DNA of 64,000 nt, from NCBI RefSeq assembly GCF_000152965.1, contig NZ_CH902583.1:3229694-3293693 (forward strand). Reading direction: 5' to 3'. Under the pieces are notes generated by a model. The model saw nothing but the letters and a program-made list of their open reading frames with translations. It had not been told where the DNA came from and did no database searches. The DNA comes from Roseobacter sp. MED193. Its GTDB lineage: Bacteria > Pseudomonadota > Alphaproteobacteria > Rhodobacterales > Rhodobacteraceae. This document shows positions 45,925 to 54,817 of this stretch, in pieces. Numbering within the stretch: the first letter of the stretch is position 1; every line of letters starts with the position of its first letter. The translations under genes and the position numbers were made by a program.

Positions 45925-46187
45925 GTACTGACCCTCTCTGATGGTACCATATCTAGCTTTCAATCCAGATGGAATAACAAGAGTTGCGGAATAAAGCATG
46001 AACATCTGGGTGGTCCAAGAATCCCTTCCGCCACGGACAGACTCGAACATCAGTCGTTTTGGCGGTCGCCTTGCAGAAATTCGGTGAACACGCGGGTTGA
46101 CTTGGAGTTGTACTGAAATGCAGCTGCGCTCACCTTTGAAAAATTGCAGAGCGTCACGAATGCAATCGCGGCCTCTAGATTAGTCCG

Positions 46188-46571
46188 CTAGCCAAAGCGT
46201 TCCAGCTGTTGTCGCCAATCCATCGGTAATGGCTCCAGAAGCCACGCCAGCGTCAGATCCGGTCCCTGCGTCCCGTCGAGAACCACTTCGACGATATCCG
46301 GCGCGAGCAGTGTCAGGCGTAGGACACGGGTCATGTAGGACGGCGCGATTCCTTCGCTATCCGCGAGCTCGGCGATGGTCGTGAACTCGCCGGATTTCAA
46401 CATCCTTTTCCATCGAAACGCTCGCGCCAGCGCCTTGACCAGCGTGCCGTCTGTTTTCTGTTGGCGCGGAGCGTCAGGGGGTAGCTGCATTTCTTTACGG
46501 CCACCACGTTTCACGATTCGGAACGGGATGTGCACTGTCACCGTTTCCGAGACTGGTTTCGCGCGGGTCAT
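46188..46571 (-). CDS. Small helix-turn-helix protein of the recombinase cassette
   Basis: A 127-residue protein. Residues ~65-95 (TIAELADSEGIAPSYMTRVL) form a helix-turn-helix similar to that in ParB/KorB-like proteins. This family regularly follows the DUF2924 and serine-recombinase genes in alphaproteobacterial prophages and islands. It overlaps the recombinase stop by 4 bases. Probably an accessory DNA-binding factor for recombination or its control; no experimental role is known to me. Confidence 0.7.
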   Translation of the reverse strand: MTRAKPVSETVTVHIPFRIVKRGGRKEMQLPPDAPRQQKTDGTLVKALARAFRWKRMLKSGEFTTIAELADSEGIAPSYMTRVLRLTLLAPDIVEVVLDGTQGPDLTLAWLLEPLPMDWRQQLERFG

Positions 46572-47875
46572 GCCGCCGCTCCGAGATCAGCCATCATTTC
46601 GTGCGCCAATCCGGTCAGACCATCCATTCGGAGGCGCACATCAAGGCCATCAACACCTATATCGATCCGCTCGATCAGCAGCGCTGCGATGCGCGCCTGT
46701 TCGGCGGGGAAAAGTTCATCCCACAGTGGGTCCAGTTGTTGCAGCGCCACACGTGCGTCGCCCTCGGTGACCTCGCCGTCCTGCGCGCGCGCCTCTTTCC
46801 ATGTACCCGCCACGATTTCGGGTTGGCGGAACACGGAGCGGAGCTGGTTGATGACGGCGGCTTCTATCTCGCCAGCGGGAACACGTCCGATCTCGCAGGT
46901 TCCCGCACCGTGTTTCAGAATGGTCTGGCTGACATAGTAGCGATAGAGTTTGCCACCCTTGCGCGTGTGTGTCGGGGAGAAGGCTGCACCGTCAGGACCA
47001 TATAGCAGCCCTTTCAGCAGCGCAGGTGTGTCCGCACGGGTGCGGGCGGCGCGCTTGCGGGGGCTTTCTTTCAGAACCGCATGAACCTTGTCCCATATAT
47101 CGCGGTCAATGATGGCATCATGCTCGCCGGGATAGCTGTCTCCTTTATGGACCGCTTCTCCGAGATAGGCACGGTTGTTCAGCATGCGATAGATGAATTT
47201 CTTGTCCATCGCGTTGCCTTTCGGGGTACGAATGCCTTTTGCCGCAAGTTCGCGCGCCAAAACAGTACCAGAACCAATACGAATGAAACGCTCAAAAGCC
47301 CAGCGGACGATGCTGGAGCGTTCTTCATCCACCACCAGTTTTCTGTTTTCAACGCGGTATCCGAAAGGCGGCACCCCGCCCATCCACATGCCCTTCATCC
47401 GGCTGGCGCGGAATTTGTCACGGATGCGTTCGGCCGTGACCTCGCGTTCGAATTGGGCAAAACTGAGCAAGATGTTCAGGGTCAGCCGCCCCATGGAGGT
47501 GGTGGTGTTGAATGACTGGGTGACGGATACAAAGGTCACGTCGTTACGGTCGAATACCTCGACCAGCTTGGAAAAATCCATCAGCGCCCGTGACAGGCGG
47601 TCGATCTTGTAGACGACGACAACATCCACCAATCCATCTTCGACGTCGGCGAGCAGCTGTTTCAGGCCCGCCCGCTCCAGCGTGCCGCCGGAGATGCCGC
47701 CGTCATCATATTGATCGCGCACCAGCACCCAGCCCTCGGACCGCTGGCTGGCGATGTACGCCTCGCAGGCCTCGCGTTGGGCGTGCAGGCTGTTGAATTC
47801 CTGCTCCAGCCCTTCCTCCGAGGATTTGCGGGTGTAGATGGCGCAGCGCAGTTTGCGGATGATCGGTTTGCTCAT
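46568..47875 (-). CDS. Serine recombinase (site-specific integrase)
   Basis: A 435-residue recombinase. The resolvase catalytic domain starts AIYTRKSSEEGLEQEFNSL; the nucleophile is a serine in RKSS. KIDRLSRALMDF, LLSFAQFEREVTAERIRDK and the recombinase domain (PPFGYRVENRKL, GKRTPKGN-like IRTPKGNAMDKKFIYRML) follow. The zinc-ribbon region (~300-330) lacks the usual cysteines. It is shorter than phage phiC31-type integrases. It probably integrates the element reading right from here, and is the mobility gene of the window. It overlaps DUF2924 and HTH genes by 4 bases each. Confidence 0.9.
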   Translation of the reverse strand: MSKPIIRKLRCAIYTRKSSEEGLEQEFNSLHAQREACEAYIASQRSEGWVLVRDQYDDGGISGGTLERAGLKQLLADVEDGLVDVVVVYKIDRLSRALMDFSKLVEVFDRNDVTFVSVTQSFNTTTSMGRLTLNILLSFAQFEREVTAERIRDKFRASRMKGMWMGGVPPFGYRVENRKLVVDEERSSIVRWAFERFIRIGSGTVLARELAAKGIRTPKGNAMDKKFIYRMLNNRAYLGEAVHKGDSYPGEHDAIIDRDIWDKVHAVLKESPRKRAARTRADTPALLKGLLYGPDGAAFSPTHTRKGGKLYRYYVSQTILKHGAGTCEIGRVPAGEIEAAVINQLRSVFRQPEIVAGTWKEARAQDGEVTEGDARVALQQLDPLWDELFPAEQARIAALLIERIDIGVDGLDVRLRMDGLTGLAHEMMADLGAAA

Positions 47876-48324
47876 GTTGATCTCCGATGGTTTTTCAACC
47901 CGAAGAACACCCAGCCATTCCAGCGCGTGCCGGTTATCGCGCGGGCAATGGCCGAGAGCGACTTGTACGGTCGCCCCTGCCAGTCGAAGCCGTCAGCGGT
48001 GACGGTGACGAGATGTTCGACGCCTTGCCATTCACGGATCAGGCGCGTGCCGACGATGGGCATCAGATCCGCACGGATGCGGCTTTTCTTGCGATCACCG
48101 CCGTCCAGCTGTTCGCCAAGAACTTCAAGCCGCTTGACCGTTTGCGGCTTCAACCCGCCATAGGCGAGTTCCTGAATTCGATAGGCCAACCGGCTTTCCA
48201 GATAGCGGCGGTTGAACGGCGGCGGCTCGCTGTCAAACAGCTCGCGCCATTGCTGTTTCAGGTCCGGTGTCGAAGTGGATTTCAGCGCCGCCAGGCGCGC
48301 GGGGATGGGATCGGGTTTGGTCAT
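47872..48324 (-). CDS. DUF2924 domain protein
   Basis: A 150-residue protein of the DUF2924 family, recognised by PPPFNRRYLESRLAYRIQE and RIRADLMPIVGTRLIREWQG-type wording followed by YKSLSAIARAITGTRWNGW. The last part resembles the DNA-binding domain attached to some recombinases. In alphaproteobacterial mobile elements it is nearly always next to a serine recombinase, as here. Likely a recombination directionality or accessory factor; this role is inferred. Confidence 0.8.
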   Translation of the reverse strand: MTKPDPIPARLAALKSTSTPDLKQQWRELFDSEPPPFNRRYLESRLAYRIQELAYGGLKPQTVKRLEVLGEQLDGGDRKKSRIRADLMPIVGTRLIREWQGVEHLVTVTADGFDWQGRPYKSLSAIARAITGTRWNGWVFFGLKNHRRST

Positions 48325-48524
48325 GCGGGTCTCCGTTTGGTTGGAGTTGCACTACCGCTCTGGTCGACCGAGTTGTGTAGCGGAAATTCTCCATTTGTTG
48401 CAGAGATTTGCGGAATGTCTCGTGACCGCAAACGAACGAGACCAGCCGCCAGTAGACCACAAAGTTCGGCCCGGCGTCCGGTGGGTGTCATCAGTTCAGG
48501 CGGTAGGGCGTTTGGGCGTTTCAT
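48321..48524 (-). CDS. Small conserved protein upstream of DUF2924
   Basis: A 67-residue protein with RAELCGLLAAGLVRLRSRD near residue 20-36, followed by a polar tail. Small proteins of this type precede DUF2924 genes in related recombinase cassettes. It overlaps DUF2924 by 4 bases. No function is known; it appears to be the first gene of the four-gene minus-strand cassette. Confidence 0.55.
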   Translation of the reverse strand: MKRPNALPPELMTPTGRRAELCGLLAAGLVRLRSRDIPQISATNGEFPLHNSVDQSGSATPTKRRPA

Positions 48525-48715
48525 GTGGGCCTCACTTTTGTGTGCTCACATGGGAAAAGCCTGTTTGTTGCGGGTTTCGGGACATTGCCCCCCGAAACCT
48601 GTGCAGCGTTGGGCTACCGGGCATTCAGGGATGAAGTGACACGCAACAGTTGTGCGCCGTGTCGGCAACCAATAGGCTGCGGAAAAACAAAAACTGATTT
48701 TTCCGAGGTATTCGA

Positions 48716-50890
48716 ATGGCGAGCAAGAATTCCAAAACCGGCCCTTTGCTGCACAGTCTTGTCGAGGATGCTCCGAGCAATCTTGTCCGTGAGCTCGTTT
48801 CATTGCCGCGAGGGGAAAACGAAATTGAAATCGTTTTGCCGTTAGAAGAAACGGGGGACGAGGAATTCCGCCAGAAATTATTGGAAACGTTATCTGAATT
48901 TGATCACGATGATTTGCGGCCGTTGGAGCATAGATGCCGGCGGATTCATTTGCTTGCTGAGGGAAAAGGCGTTTCATCTCTCGAAACAATTGTCGATCAG
49001 AGATTGGATGACGAACAACATGGGCAATACTCAAGCCAGCAAGATCCGATTTGCAGAAGTGTCTGGATCTTTCTGAATCATCGCCAAGCATTCCAGGATG
49101 CGGAGAGCTTCCATTATGCTCGTCAATTCCGTGATCATGGCAAATTATATGACGCCTTTGAGGTTGAATTGGAAAATGCCGTAAGTATCGATGCGGCCGC
49201 AATCGACGAACCTGCGTTGGCGTCGAAAATCACCGAGGTCCTCGAACTCAAAACGGCTTGCACCGTCAAGGCGCTTGATTTGCCGGCAACGGACCCACAT
49301 CCCGCGTCGATCATGCTGATTGTTCGGCACGGCGGTCCATTGTCGAGCGTTCACGATCATCGTGACGATGGACGGCGCGGAACGATCTATTTCCGGCCAC
49401 CGAACGAGGCGACATTGATCTATACCCCGTCGAAGCGGCAGATCGAAATCTGTGCCGACAGCCCGGTCGTCCGGCAGAAGGTGGGTGATGCCTTTGCCGA
49501 AGTGACACTTGAACACGACATTTCTCAGAAACCGTTGACCTGGAAGCGCTACAACCTCGGTCGATTTCGATCGTCCCTGACACTTCCAATCCCGGAGATC
49601 GACGGCTTCGAGATCCAGGTGGCGCGGGTTCTGGAGGTGGAAGTCCGCCTGGGCCATTGGAGCCGAAAGCTGGCTCTCAAGGTTGCTATAGGTGATGATA
49701 TCCAGGACGTCGCAACCAAATACCTTGGCAGGGGTAACATCTTCAGGCGCGCTGACAGCTTCAGCCGCATCGGTATCGCGGTCAAATACAACCAATCTGG
49801 CGATGACAAGGAGCGGTCCCTTAATATCACTGTGTCGGGGGCCAAAAGCTGCAATCTCCAGAGCAACAAAGATCCGGACGAGCGCAACTTTGGATTCGCA
49901 CTGTTACACGAATGGGGAATCCTGAGTGCATTCCGTCAGGTCGACAATGGCGATTTGCGCTCCATGTTGCCGCAACTGGTGGATCTGTATGATCGCGAGG
50001 AAGACGAGGTTTCCGGCGGCTATCTCGCCGAAATCGGTCTCGATCCCGGACGACTGATAGAAGGCGGTCTGCTTGAACGGCGTGATAGGCAAGACGTCGT
50101 CCTCATCGACGAAGACGACATCAATGGCGAGGTTGCGCTGAAACCCTCATCGACCCCTGGCCAGGTTCAGGCAACAGGTCCGTTCGGCGAGGATGCAGGG
50201 AGGCGCCCGGTTGCAGACCTGGAACGTTACCAGATCAATCGCGAATGGCTGCAAGAAACCGTGGTAAAACTCGTGCGACCGCTGCTTACGAGCAAGGGGA
50301 CGCAGGTCATCGATCAGGATCTGATTCTGTTGGGGAACATGGGCACCGATGGAGCCAGCACCCCGGTCTATTTCGCGCGGCGGCTGGGCGATCCGGTGAT
50401 CATCAACAAACTGGACCAGCTTCTGAGGGCTCGGAATATGTCCGGGATCGGTGTTGTCCTGTCGTCCAGCCCAGAGACCCTGACATGTCTGGGCCCCAAC
50501 GTCGTGGTTCCATTGCTCTCACATCTTGAAGGGGAAGGAACCGAACAAGCGTTGTCCCGGGATGCGGTTATGCAAACCTTTGATACCGGGCGGAACTTTG
50601 CATTGGGCGGCAGCACGGTGGCAGTTAACAAATCCGGAACCCAATCCGCATCATTGTGCATTCCCGGAAAAGCACCACTGGCCATTCTTGGAGCAAATCA
50701 GATCCGGATCTTCGAAAAACTGGTTGCAGCCCATCTGGCTGGAAGCCCGGACGTGAAAACGGCGGAGCTTATTGAGGACACCGGGGTCAAAAGCCCACAG
50801 CAGGCATTCAAGAAGCCGATGTGGGATAGCATTCTCGACGTCTACATCGCCAAGGGACCAACGCGCGGTTACTGGCGTCTCGCAGGCTAG
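48716..50890 (+). CDS. Large protein of unknown function in the prophage region
   Basis: A 724-residue soluble protein that I do not recognise. It is acidic overall, with no membrane segments, P-loop or nuclease motif that I can see. Residues ~210-330 are strand-rich, with RGTIYFRPPNEATLIYTP and WKRYNLGRFRSSLTLPIPE. A long helical segment and a C-terminal part near 540-724 could be a winged-helix-rich module (QIRIFEKLVAAHLAG). GAGG lies ~8 bases before the ATG. It sits alone between the recombinase cassette (opposite strand) and the replication genes, a place where accessory defence or regulator genes are often carried. Confidence 0.75.
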   Translation: MASKNSKTGPLLHSLVEDAPSNLVRELVSLPRGENEIEIVLPLEETGDEEFRQKLLETLSEFDHDDLRPLEHRCRRIHLLAEGKGVSSLETIVDQRLDDEQHGQYSSQQDPICRSVWIFLNHRQAFQDAESFHYARQFRDHGKLYDAFEVELENAVSIDAAAIDEPALASKITEVLELKTACTVKALDLPATDPHPASIMLIVRHGGPLSSVHDHRDDGRRGTIYFRPPNEATLIYTPSKRQIEICADSPVVRQKVGDAFAEVTLEHDISQKPLTWKRYNLGRFRSSLTLPIPEIDGFEIQVARVLEVEVRLGHWSRKLALKVAIGDDIQDVATKYLGRGNIFRRADSFSRIGIAVKYNQSGDDKERSLNITVSGAKSCNLQSNKDPDERNFGFALLHEWGILSAFRQVDNGDLRSMLPQLVDLYDREEDEVSGGYLAEIGLDPGRLIEGGLLERRDRQDVVLIDEDDINGEVALKPSSTPGQVQATGPFGEDAGRRPVADLERYQINREWLQETVVKLVRPLLTSKGTQVIDQDLILLGNMGTDGASTPVYFARRLGDPVIINKLDQLLRARNMSGIGVVLSSSPETLTCLGPNVVVPLLSHLEGEGTEQALSRDAVMQTFDTGRNFALGGSTVAVNKSGTQSASLCIPGKAPLAILGANQIRIFEKLVAAHLAGSPDVKTAELIEDTGVKSPQQAFKKPMWDSILDVYIAKGPTRGYWRLAG

Positions 50891-50988
50891 GCGCAAAGCT
50901 TCCTTAGACGCTGGTCTAACAAATTGGCGGGGACGGTCTAAAAAACCGCTGCTTATTGGAAAGGCTCACTCAACAGAGGAGCATTTCC

Positions 50989-51237
50989 ATGCCGACTCCC
51001 GATCACCATCGCCGTCCAGCGCGACAGACCGGTTCCACACCCCGCCAGGGCGGGCCGACCAACACCCCAACAAATGACTGGCGCTGCACGCGCTGTGACA
51101 AGCTGCTCGGAGTTTTCCGGGACGGCGGCATGCACCTGCGTTTTGCCCGGGGGCACGAGTATTTTGTCGGCTTTCCCGTCGTGGCCACCTGCCGCGGTTG
51201 CGGGACGTTGAACCAGACGACGGCTCCGATGCGCTAA
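50989..51237 (+). CDS. Com-like zinc-finger protein
   Basis: An 82-residue protein from the ATG at 50989 (GAGGAG eight bases upstream). The core WRCTRCDKLLG, then HEYFVGFPVVATCRGCGTLN gives a CxxC...CxxC zinc ribbon, similar to Com of phage Mu. Mu Com activates translation of the DNA-modification gene mom. No mom-like gene is visible here. The N-terminal ~35 residues are a disordered polar tail. Regulator of RNA or DNA binding; target unknown. Confidence 0.65.
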   Translation: MPTPDHHRRPARQTGSTPRQGGPTNTPTNDWRCTRCDKLLGVFRDGGMHLRFARGHEYFVGFPVVATCRGCGTLNQTTAPMR

Positions 51238-51334
51238 GGCGCACTCTCTAAATCCCATGAAATCAAAGAGACGCGCGACGTCCTGACCTGGCCACGACAA
51301 GGCGCTGGACGCCTGGCCGCAAGGCAGGCGTCCA

Positions 51335-52057
51335 ATGTCCTTCGCATGGCACGAAATCCGTGATCATCTCATGAAATCCTCTTCTACGCTGGGCTTCCAG
51401 CATAGCTTCGAAGCAATCAGGCGTGCGGGTCACCCCGTCGCTCAATACCGCGATCCGACCGCGTTGTTGGACTGTCTTCATCAAGGCTCCGACGGCGCGG
51501 ATCACAAGAACCTGATCCTCGCGGCATTGGTCCGGGAAGCACAATCAAACGGTCCCGGTGGCGATTGCGCCCTGACGTTGATGTTGCTGTCACTCTGGCC
51601 TGGGTTGGACGCCGTCCGGCGCCGGTCGCTTTGGCGCAAGATAGGAACCCCTGATGAGGTTGCCTCGGAAATCCTCGCCCGAACCACAGAGGCGATCCGC
51701 GGCCTTGATCTGCGGCGGGTCACCCGGATTGCAGCCACCATCCTGCGAAACGTCGAGCGAGACATCATCCGAATGCGTCAGCGCGAGGACAGGCACCAGA
51801 ACCTGCGCAGTGAGATCGACCCCGACGAAGTCCCGATCGATGCTGGCGTATCAAATCCTTCCGCCAGCCAGAATCTGCTGCACAGCGATCTCGCCCGCAT
51901 CACCGGGAAGGATGCCGGTCTGGTGATCCGAGTGGCCATCGACGGCTTCTCCCAGGCCGAAGTCGCGACCGAATTGGGGCTGTCTGAAGCCGCAACGCGC
52001 AAACGCTATCAGCGGGCGACCCGGCGATTGCGGACTGGTTTGCAAGAAATCGGCTGA
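51335..52057 (+). CDS. Sigma-70-like regulator
   Basis: A 240-residue protein with sigma-factor-like order: a helical region 2-like segment with RKIGTPDEVASEIL and ERDIIRMRQREDR, and a C-terminal region 4-type helix-turn-helix ending FSQAEVATELGLSEAATRKRYQRATRRL. The N-terminal ~60 residues are not sigma-like. It could direct prophage gene transcription. Promoters it might read, such as the repeats near 62603-62641, are speculative. Confidence 0.6.
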   Translation: MSFAWHEIRDHLMKSSSTLGFQHSFEAIRRAGHPVAQYRDPTALLDCLHQGSDGADHKNLILAALVREAQSNGPGGDCALTLMLLSLWPGLDAVRRRSLWRKIGTPDEVASEILARTTEAIRGLDLRRVTRIAATILRNVERDIIRMRQREDRHQNLRSEIDPDEVPIDAGVSNPSASQNLLHSDLARITGKDAGLVIRVAIDGFSQAEVATELGLSEAATRKRYQRATRRLRTGLQEIG

Positions 52058-52139
52058 CCCGATGTCCCGATCTCTGCGGCGTGGTGGCTTTTCCCATTCA
52101 GACGCCACCGCGCTCACCCCAAACCGAAAGCTGACGAGC

Positions 52140-52385
52140 ATGATCAGAAACACCGATCCAATGTCCGAAGATCTCAAACGCATCCCAGGACTCTACCGTC
52201 GCTGGGAATTGCCGGAGATCCTGAAAAACCACCGCACTTACCGCATCGAGAAGGCTGGCACCCATCAGGATGGGACCCCGCTTGTCGCCATCTATGCCGA
52301 CGGCGCCAACAACGAAACTGCCTCTCCCGACGACACCGACCCGCCCATGGTTCTGCTTGGGACGAGTTCGTCTGGGCGAGGCTAG
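52140..52385 (+). CDS. Small hypothetical prophage protein
   Basis: About 81 residues from the ATG at 52140 (MIRNTDPMSED); the frame is open from 52062 and a later ATG at 52161 is possible. It is polar and acidic at the end, with RRWELPEILKNHRTYRIEKA and GTPLVAIYAD. No family recognised. It lies in the tandem gene row that starts with the Com-like gene. Confidence 0.5.
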   Translation: MIRNTDPMSEDLKRIPGLYRRWELPEILKNHRTYRIEKAGTHQDGTPLVAIYADGANNETASPDDTDPPMVLLGTSSSGRG

Positions 52386-52403
52386 AGGCCTGAAGAGGAG
52401 ACC

Positions 52404-52757
52404 ATGTTCATGGATATCACACCCATCGTCACGGTTCGCGCCAGCCGACCGCTTACCGAAATCGAGTTCTGCGCCTGGGTGGCGCAAGCCGCTCCCGGTG
52501 ACCGGCTGGAGTATCACTGCGGCTTTCTCGTGCTCGACACTTTCGCGCTGTTTTCACGGCTCGACGATCAGGGCCGCGGCGAACTGAGCAAGCTGGCCGG
52601 GCGGGCGTTCTGGGCTGCCGAACAGGGGCTCGTGCATTTGGTGCAGGAGCGGATCGCACCGGACCAGTTCGCTTACGTCGCCATCGCCAGACCAAAGCCG
52701 AACGCGGCCTCTGTCTCGCTATCCGAGCTGTTGCTCGCCGAACAAGAGGCCGCGTGA
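52404..52757 (+). CDS. Hypothetical prophage protein
   Basis: A 117-residue protein, start ATG at 52404 with GAGGAG upstream. It contains LTEIEFCAWVAQAAPGDRLEY and HCGFLVLDTFALFSRLDD, with an amphipathic C-terminal helix. No known domain. Its stop overlaps the next frame, indicating coupled translation in the replication operon. Confidence 0.65.
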   Translation: MFMDITPIVTVRASRPLTEIEFCAWVAQAAPGDRLEYHCGFLVLDTFALFSRLDDQGRGELSKLAGRAFWAAEQGLVHLVQERIAPDQFAYVAIARPKPNAASVSLSELLLAEQEAA

Positions 52758-52801
52758 TGACCGCATTTCAATCCTTTTTCCCCGATCACGGAGACCCTTT
52801 C

Positions 52802-53290
52802 ATGCCTTTCCCCGAGAATACCCCCACACCGGACGATTTGCCGTCCCTCAGCGCAGCCGAAATCGCGGCGCTACCGGTCGAGTTGCTGGCAATCCTGCAG
52901 CGCGAGATCGACGAGCGTCTGAAGCGCGACAAGGCCGCCAAAACACGCTTCGATGCCGGACTGGTTGTCCGCTACGCCACTCGTGCCGCCGAAGAACGGC
53001 AGGTTCAAGCCAAGGACACTGGTACGGTCCGGTTCGATGACGGTGATTTCACCGTGGTCGCCGATCTGCCGAAGCGGGTGGATTGGGATCAGGATCGGCT
53101 GGCCGATATGGTTGCGCGGATCCGCGATGCCGGGGACGATCCCGCCGAATATGTCGATCTCGCTTACAAGGTGCCGGAGCGCAAATACGTCGCCTGGCCC
53201 GAGGCGATCCGTCAGGGCTTCGAGCCCGCACGCACGGTGCGGCCCGGCACGCTGAAGGTCGAGATCCTCGCGCAGGGGGCTGACCAATGA
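52802..53290 (+). CDS. Hypothetical prophage protein
   Basis: A 162-residue protein from the ATG at 52802, which has GGAGA ~8 bases upstream; a GTG at 52754 overlapping the preceding stop would add 16 residues. Residues ~22-60 are helical and charged (LAILQREIDERLKRDKAAK), and the second half has VRFDDGDFTVVADLPKRVDW and a late AWPEAIRQGFEPAR. Not assigned to a family. It overlaps the RecA-like gene by 4 bases, so it probably serves in recombination or replication. Confidence 0.65.
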   Translation: MPFPENTPTPDDLPSLSAAEIAALPVELLAILQREIDERLKRDKAAKTRFDAGLVVRYATRAAEERQVQAKDTGTVRFDDGDFTVVADLPKRVDWDQDRLADMVARIRDAGDDPAEYVDLAYKVPERKYVAWPEAIRQGFEPARTVRPGTLKVEILAQGADQ

Positions 53291-54162
53291 GCCTCCCCAT
53301 CATCAGCGCCGACCAGCGGCTTGCCGAACCGCGCGGCATCAAGGGCTGCATCTTCGGCAAGAGTGGAATCGGCAAAACTTCGTTGCTCTGGACCCTCGAC
53401 ACCGAGCGCACGCTGTTCATGGATCTCGAAGCGGGCGATCTCGCAATCGAGGGCTGGAAAGGCGATAGCATCCGCCCGCGCACATGGGCGGAATGCCGGG
53501 ATTTCGCGGTGTTCATTGGTGGTCCCAACCCGGCGTTGCGCGACGAGCAGCCCTATAGCCCGGCGCATCACAAGGCGGTCTGCGACCGCTTCGGTGATCC
53601 GACAGCGCTCGATCGCTATGACACCATCTTCGTGGACTCAATCACCGTTGCTGGGCGGCTGTGCTTCGGATGGTGCAAGGGCCAGCCGGAGGCGATGTCT
53701 GAGAAGACAGGCAAGCCGGATGTGCGCGGGGCCTACGGGCTCCATGGCCGCGAGATGATCGGCTGGCTCACCCATCTGCAGCACACCCGGGCGAAGAATG
53801 TCTGGTTCGTCGGGATCCTCGACGAGAAGCTCGACGACTTTAATCGCAAAGTGTTTCAGCCGCAGATCGACGGCTCAAAGACCGGCTTAGAGCTGCCGGG
53901 GATCGTCGATGAGGTGATCACCATGGCGGAGCTGAAGGCCGACGGCGGTGATCCGTATCGCGCCTTCGTCTGCCAAACGATCAACCCTTGGGGCTTTCCG
54001 GCCAAGGATCGCTCTGGCCGCCTAGGACAGGTGGAAGAACCCCATCTCGGCCGCCTGATGGCGAAGATCCGGACGGCAGCGACGCCTCCATCCGACCGCC
54101 TGACCTACGCCCCGCCGCCTGCCGATCCGGCCGGTGCCGATCAATCCCAACCGCAATCCTGA
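53287..54162 (+). CDS. RecA-like ATPase (Sak4/AAA_24 type)
   Basis: A 291-residue ATPase. Walker A GKSGIGKT is at 24-31 and a Walker B strand YDTIFVDSIT near 112-121; FQPQIDGSKTGLELPG and late EEPHLGRLMAKIR follow. The compact core fits phage Sak4-type annealing ATPases or the AAA_24 phage group, which help single-strand annealing with an SSB. The next gene is SSB-like, which supports that role. It could instead be a different phage ATPase. Confidence 0.65.
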   Translation: MSLPIISADQRLAEPRGIKGCIFGKSGIGKTSLLWTLDTERTLFMDLEAGDLAIEGWKGDSIRPRTWAECRDFAVFIGGPNPALRDEQPYSPAHHKAVCDRFGDPTALDRYDTIFVDSITVAGRLCFGWCKGQPEAMSEKTGKPDVRGAYGLHGREMIGWLTHLQHTRAKNVWFVGILDEKLDDFNRKVFQPQIDGSKTGLELPGIVDEVITMAELKADGGDPYRAFVCQTINPWGFPAKDRSGRLGQVEEPHLGRLMAKIRTAATPPSDRLTYAPPPADPAGADQSQPQS

Positions 54163-54181
54163 AAATAGAAGGAGGTTCCCC

Positions 54182-54805
54182 ATGGGTTCCTGGAACGATT
54201 TCAACGACGCGCAAAGCAACAGCAATCTCATCCCCAAGGGCACGCTGGCCAAGGTGCGCCTGACCATCCGCCCTGGCGGATTCGACGATGCCTCGCAGGG
54301 CTGGACCGGCGGTTATGCCACGCGCGGCTCGACCGGTGCTGTCTATCTCAACGGCGAGTTCACCGTGACCGAAGGTCCGTATGCCCGGCGCAAGATATTC
54401 ACGCTGATCGGGCTCTTCAGTCCTAAAGGGCCGGACTGGACCAATATGGGCCGCAGCCTCGTGCGCGGCATGCTGAACTCGGCACGCGGGATTTCCGACA
54501 AGGACATGTCGGCCGAGGCGCAGGCCGCGCGGCGGATCAGCGGCTTTGCCGATCTCGACGGGATCGAGTTCATCGCCCGTATCGACATCGGCACCGATGC
54601 CAGCGGTGACGACAAGAACGAGATCCGCAGCGCGGTCACGCCCGATCATCGCGACTATGCGCAGGTCATGGGCACGGCGTCCGTGCAGTTCAGCGGTAAC
54701 GCTGGACCGGGGGACACACCGCAGCAGAGTGCCTCCGCAGCGCCATCGTCCAATCCACTAGCAGCCAACCCCGGTGCTCCCGGGCGGCCGAGCTGGGCGC
54801 AGTAA
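54182..54805 (+). CDS. SSB-like phage protein
   Basis: A 207-residue protein from the ATG at 54182, with AGGAGG upstream; the frame extends to 54134 but overlaps the preceding gene. Strand-rich core with LIPKGTLAKVRLTIRPGG and VYLNGEFTVTEGPYARRKIF, resembling phage single-stranded DNA-binding proteins of an OB-fold type, and then a disordered Ser/Ala/Pro tail. The usual acidic SSB tip is missing (ends PSWAQ). Its place next to a RecA-like ATPase and ahead of a helicase supports ssDNA binding. Confidence 0.55.
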   Translation: MGSWNDFNDAQSNSNLIPKGTLAKVRLTIRPGGFDDASQGWTGGYATRGSTGAVYLNGEFTVTEGPYARRKIFTLIGLFSPKGPDWTNMGRSLVRGMLNSARGISDKDMSAEAQAARRISGFADLDGIEFIARIDIGTDASGDDKNEIRSAVTPDHRDYAQVMGTASVQFSGNAGPGDTPQQSASAAPSSNPLAANPGAPGRPSWAQ

Positions 54806-54817
54806 GGGGGATCGGAC

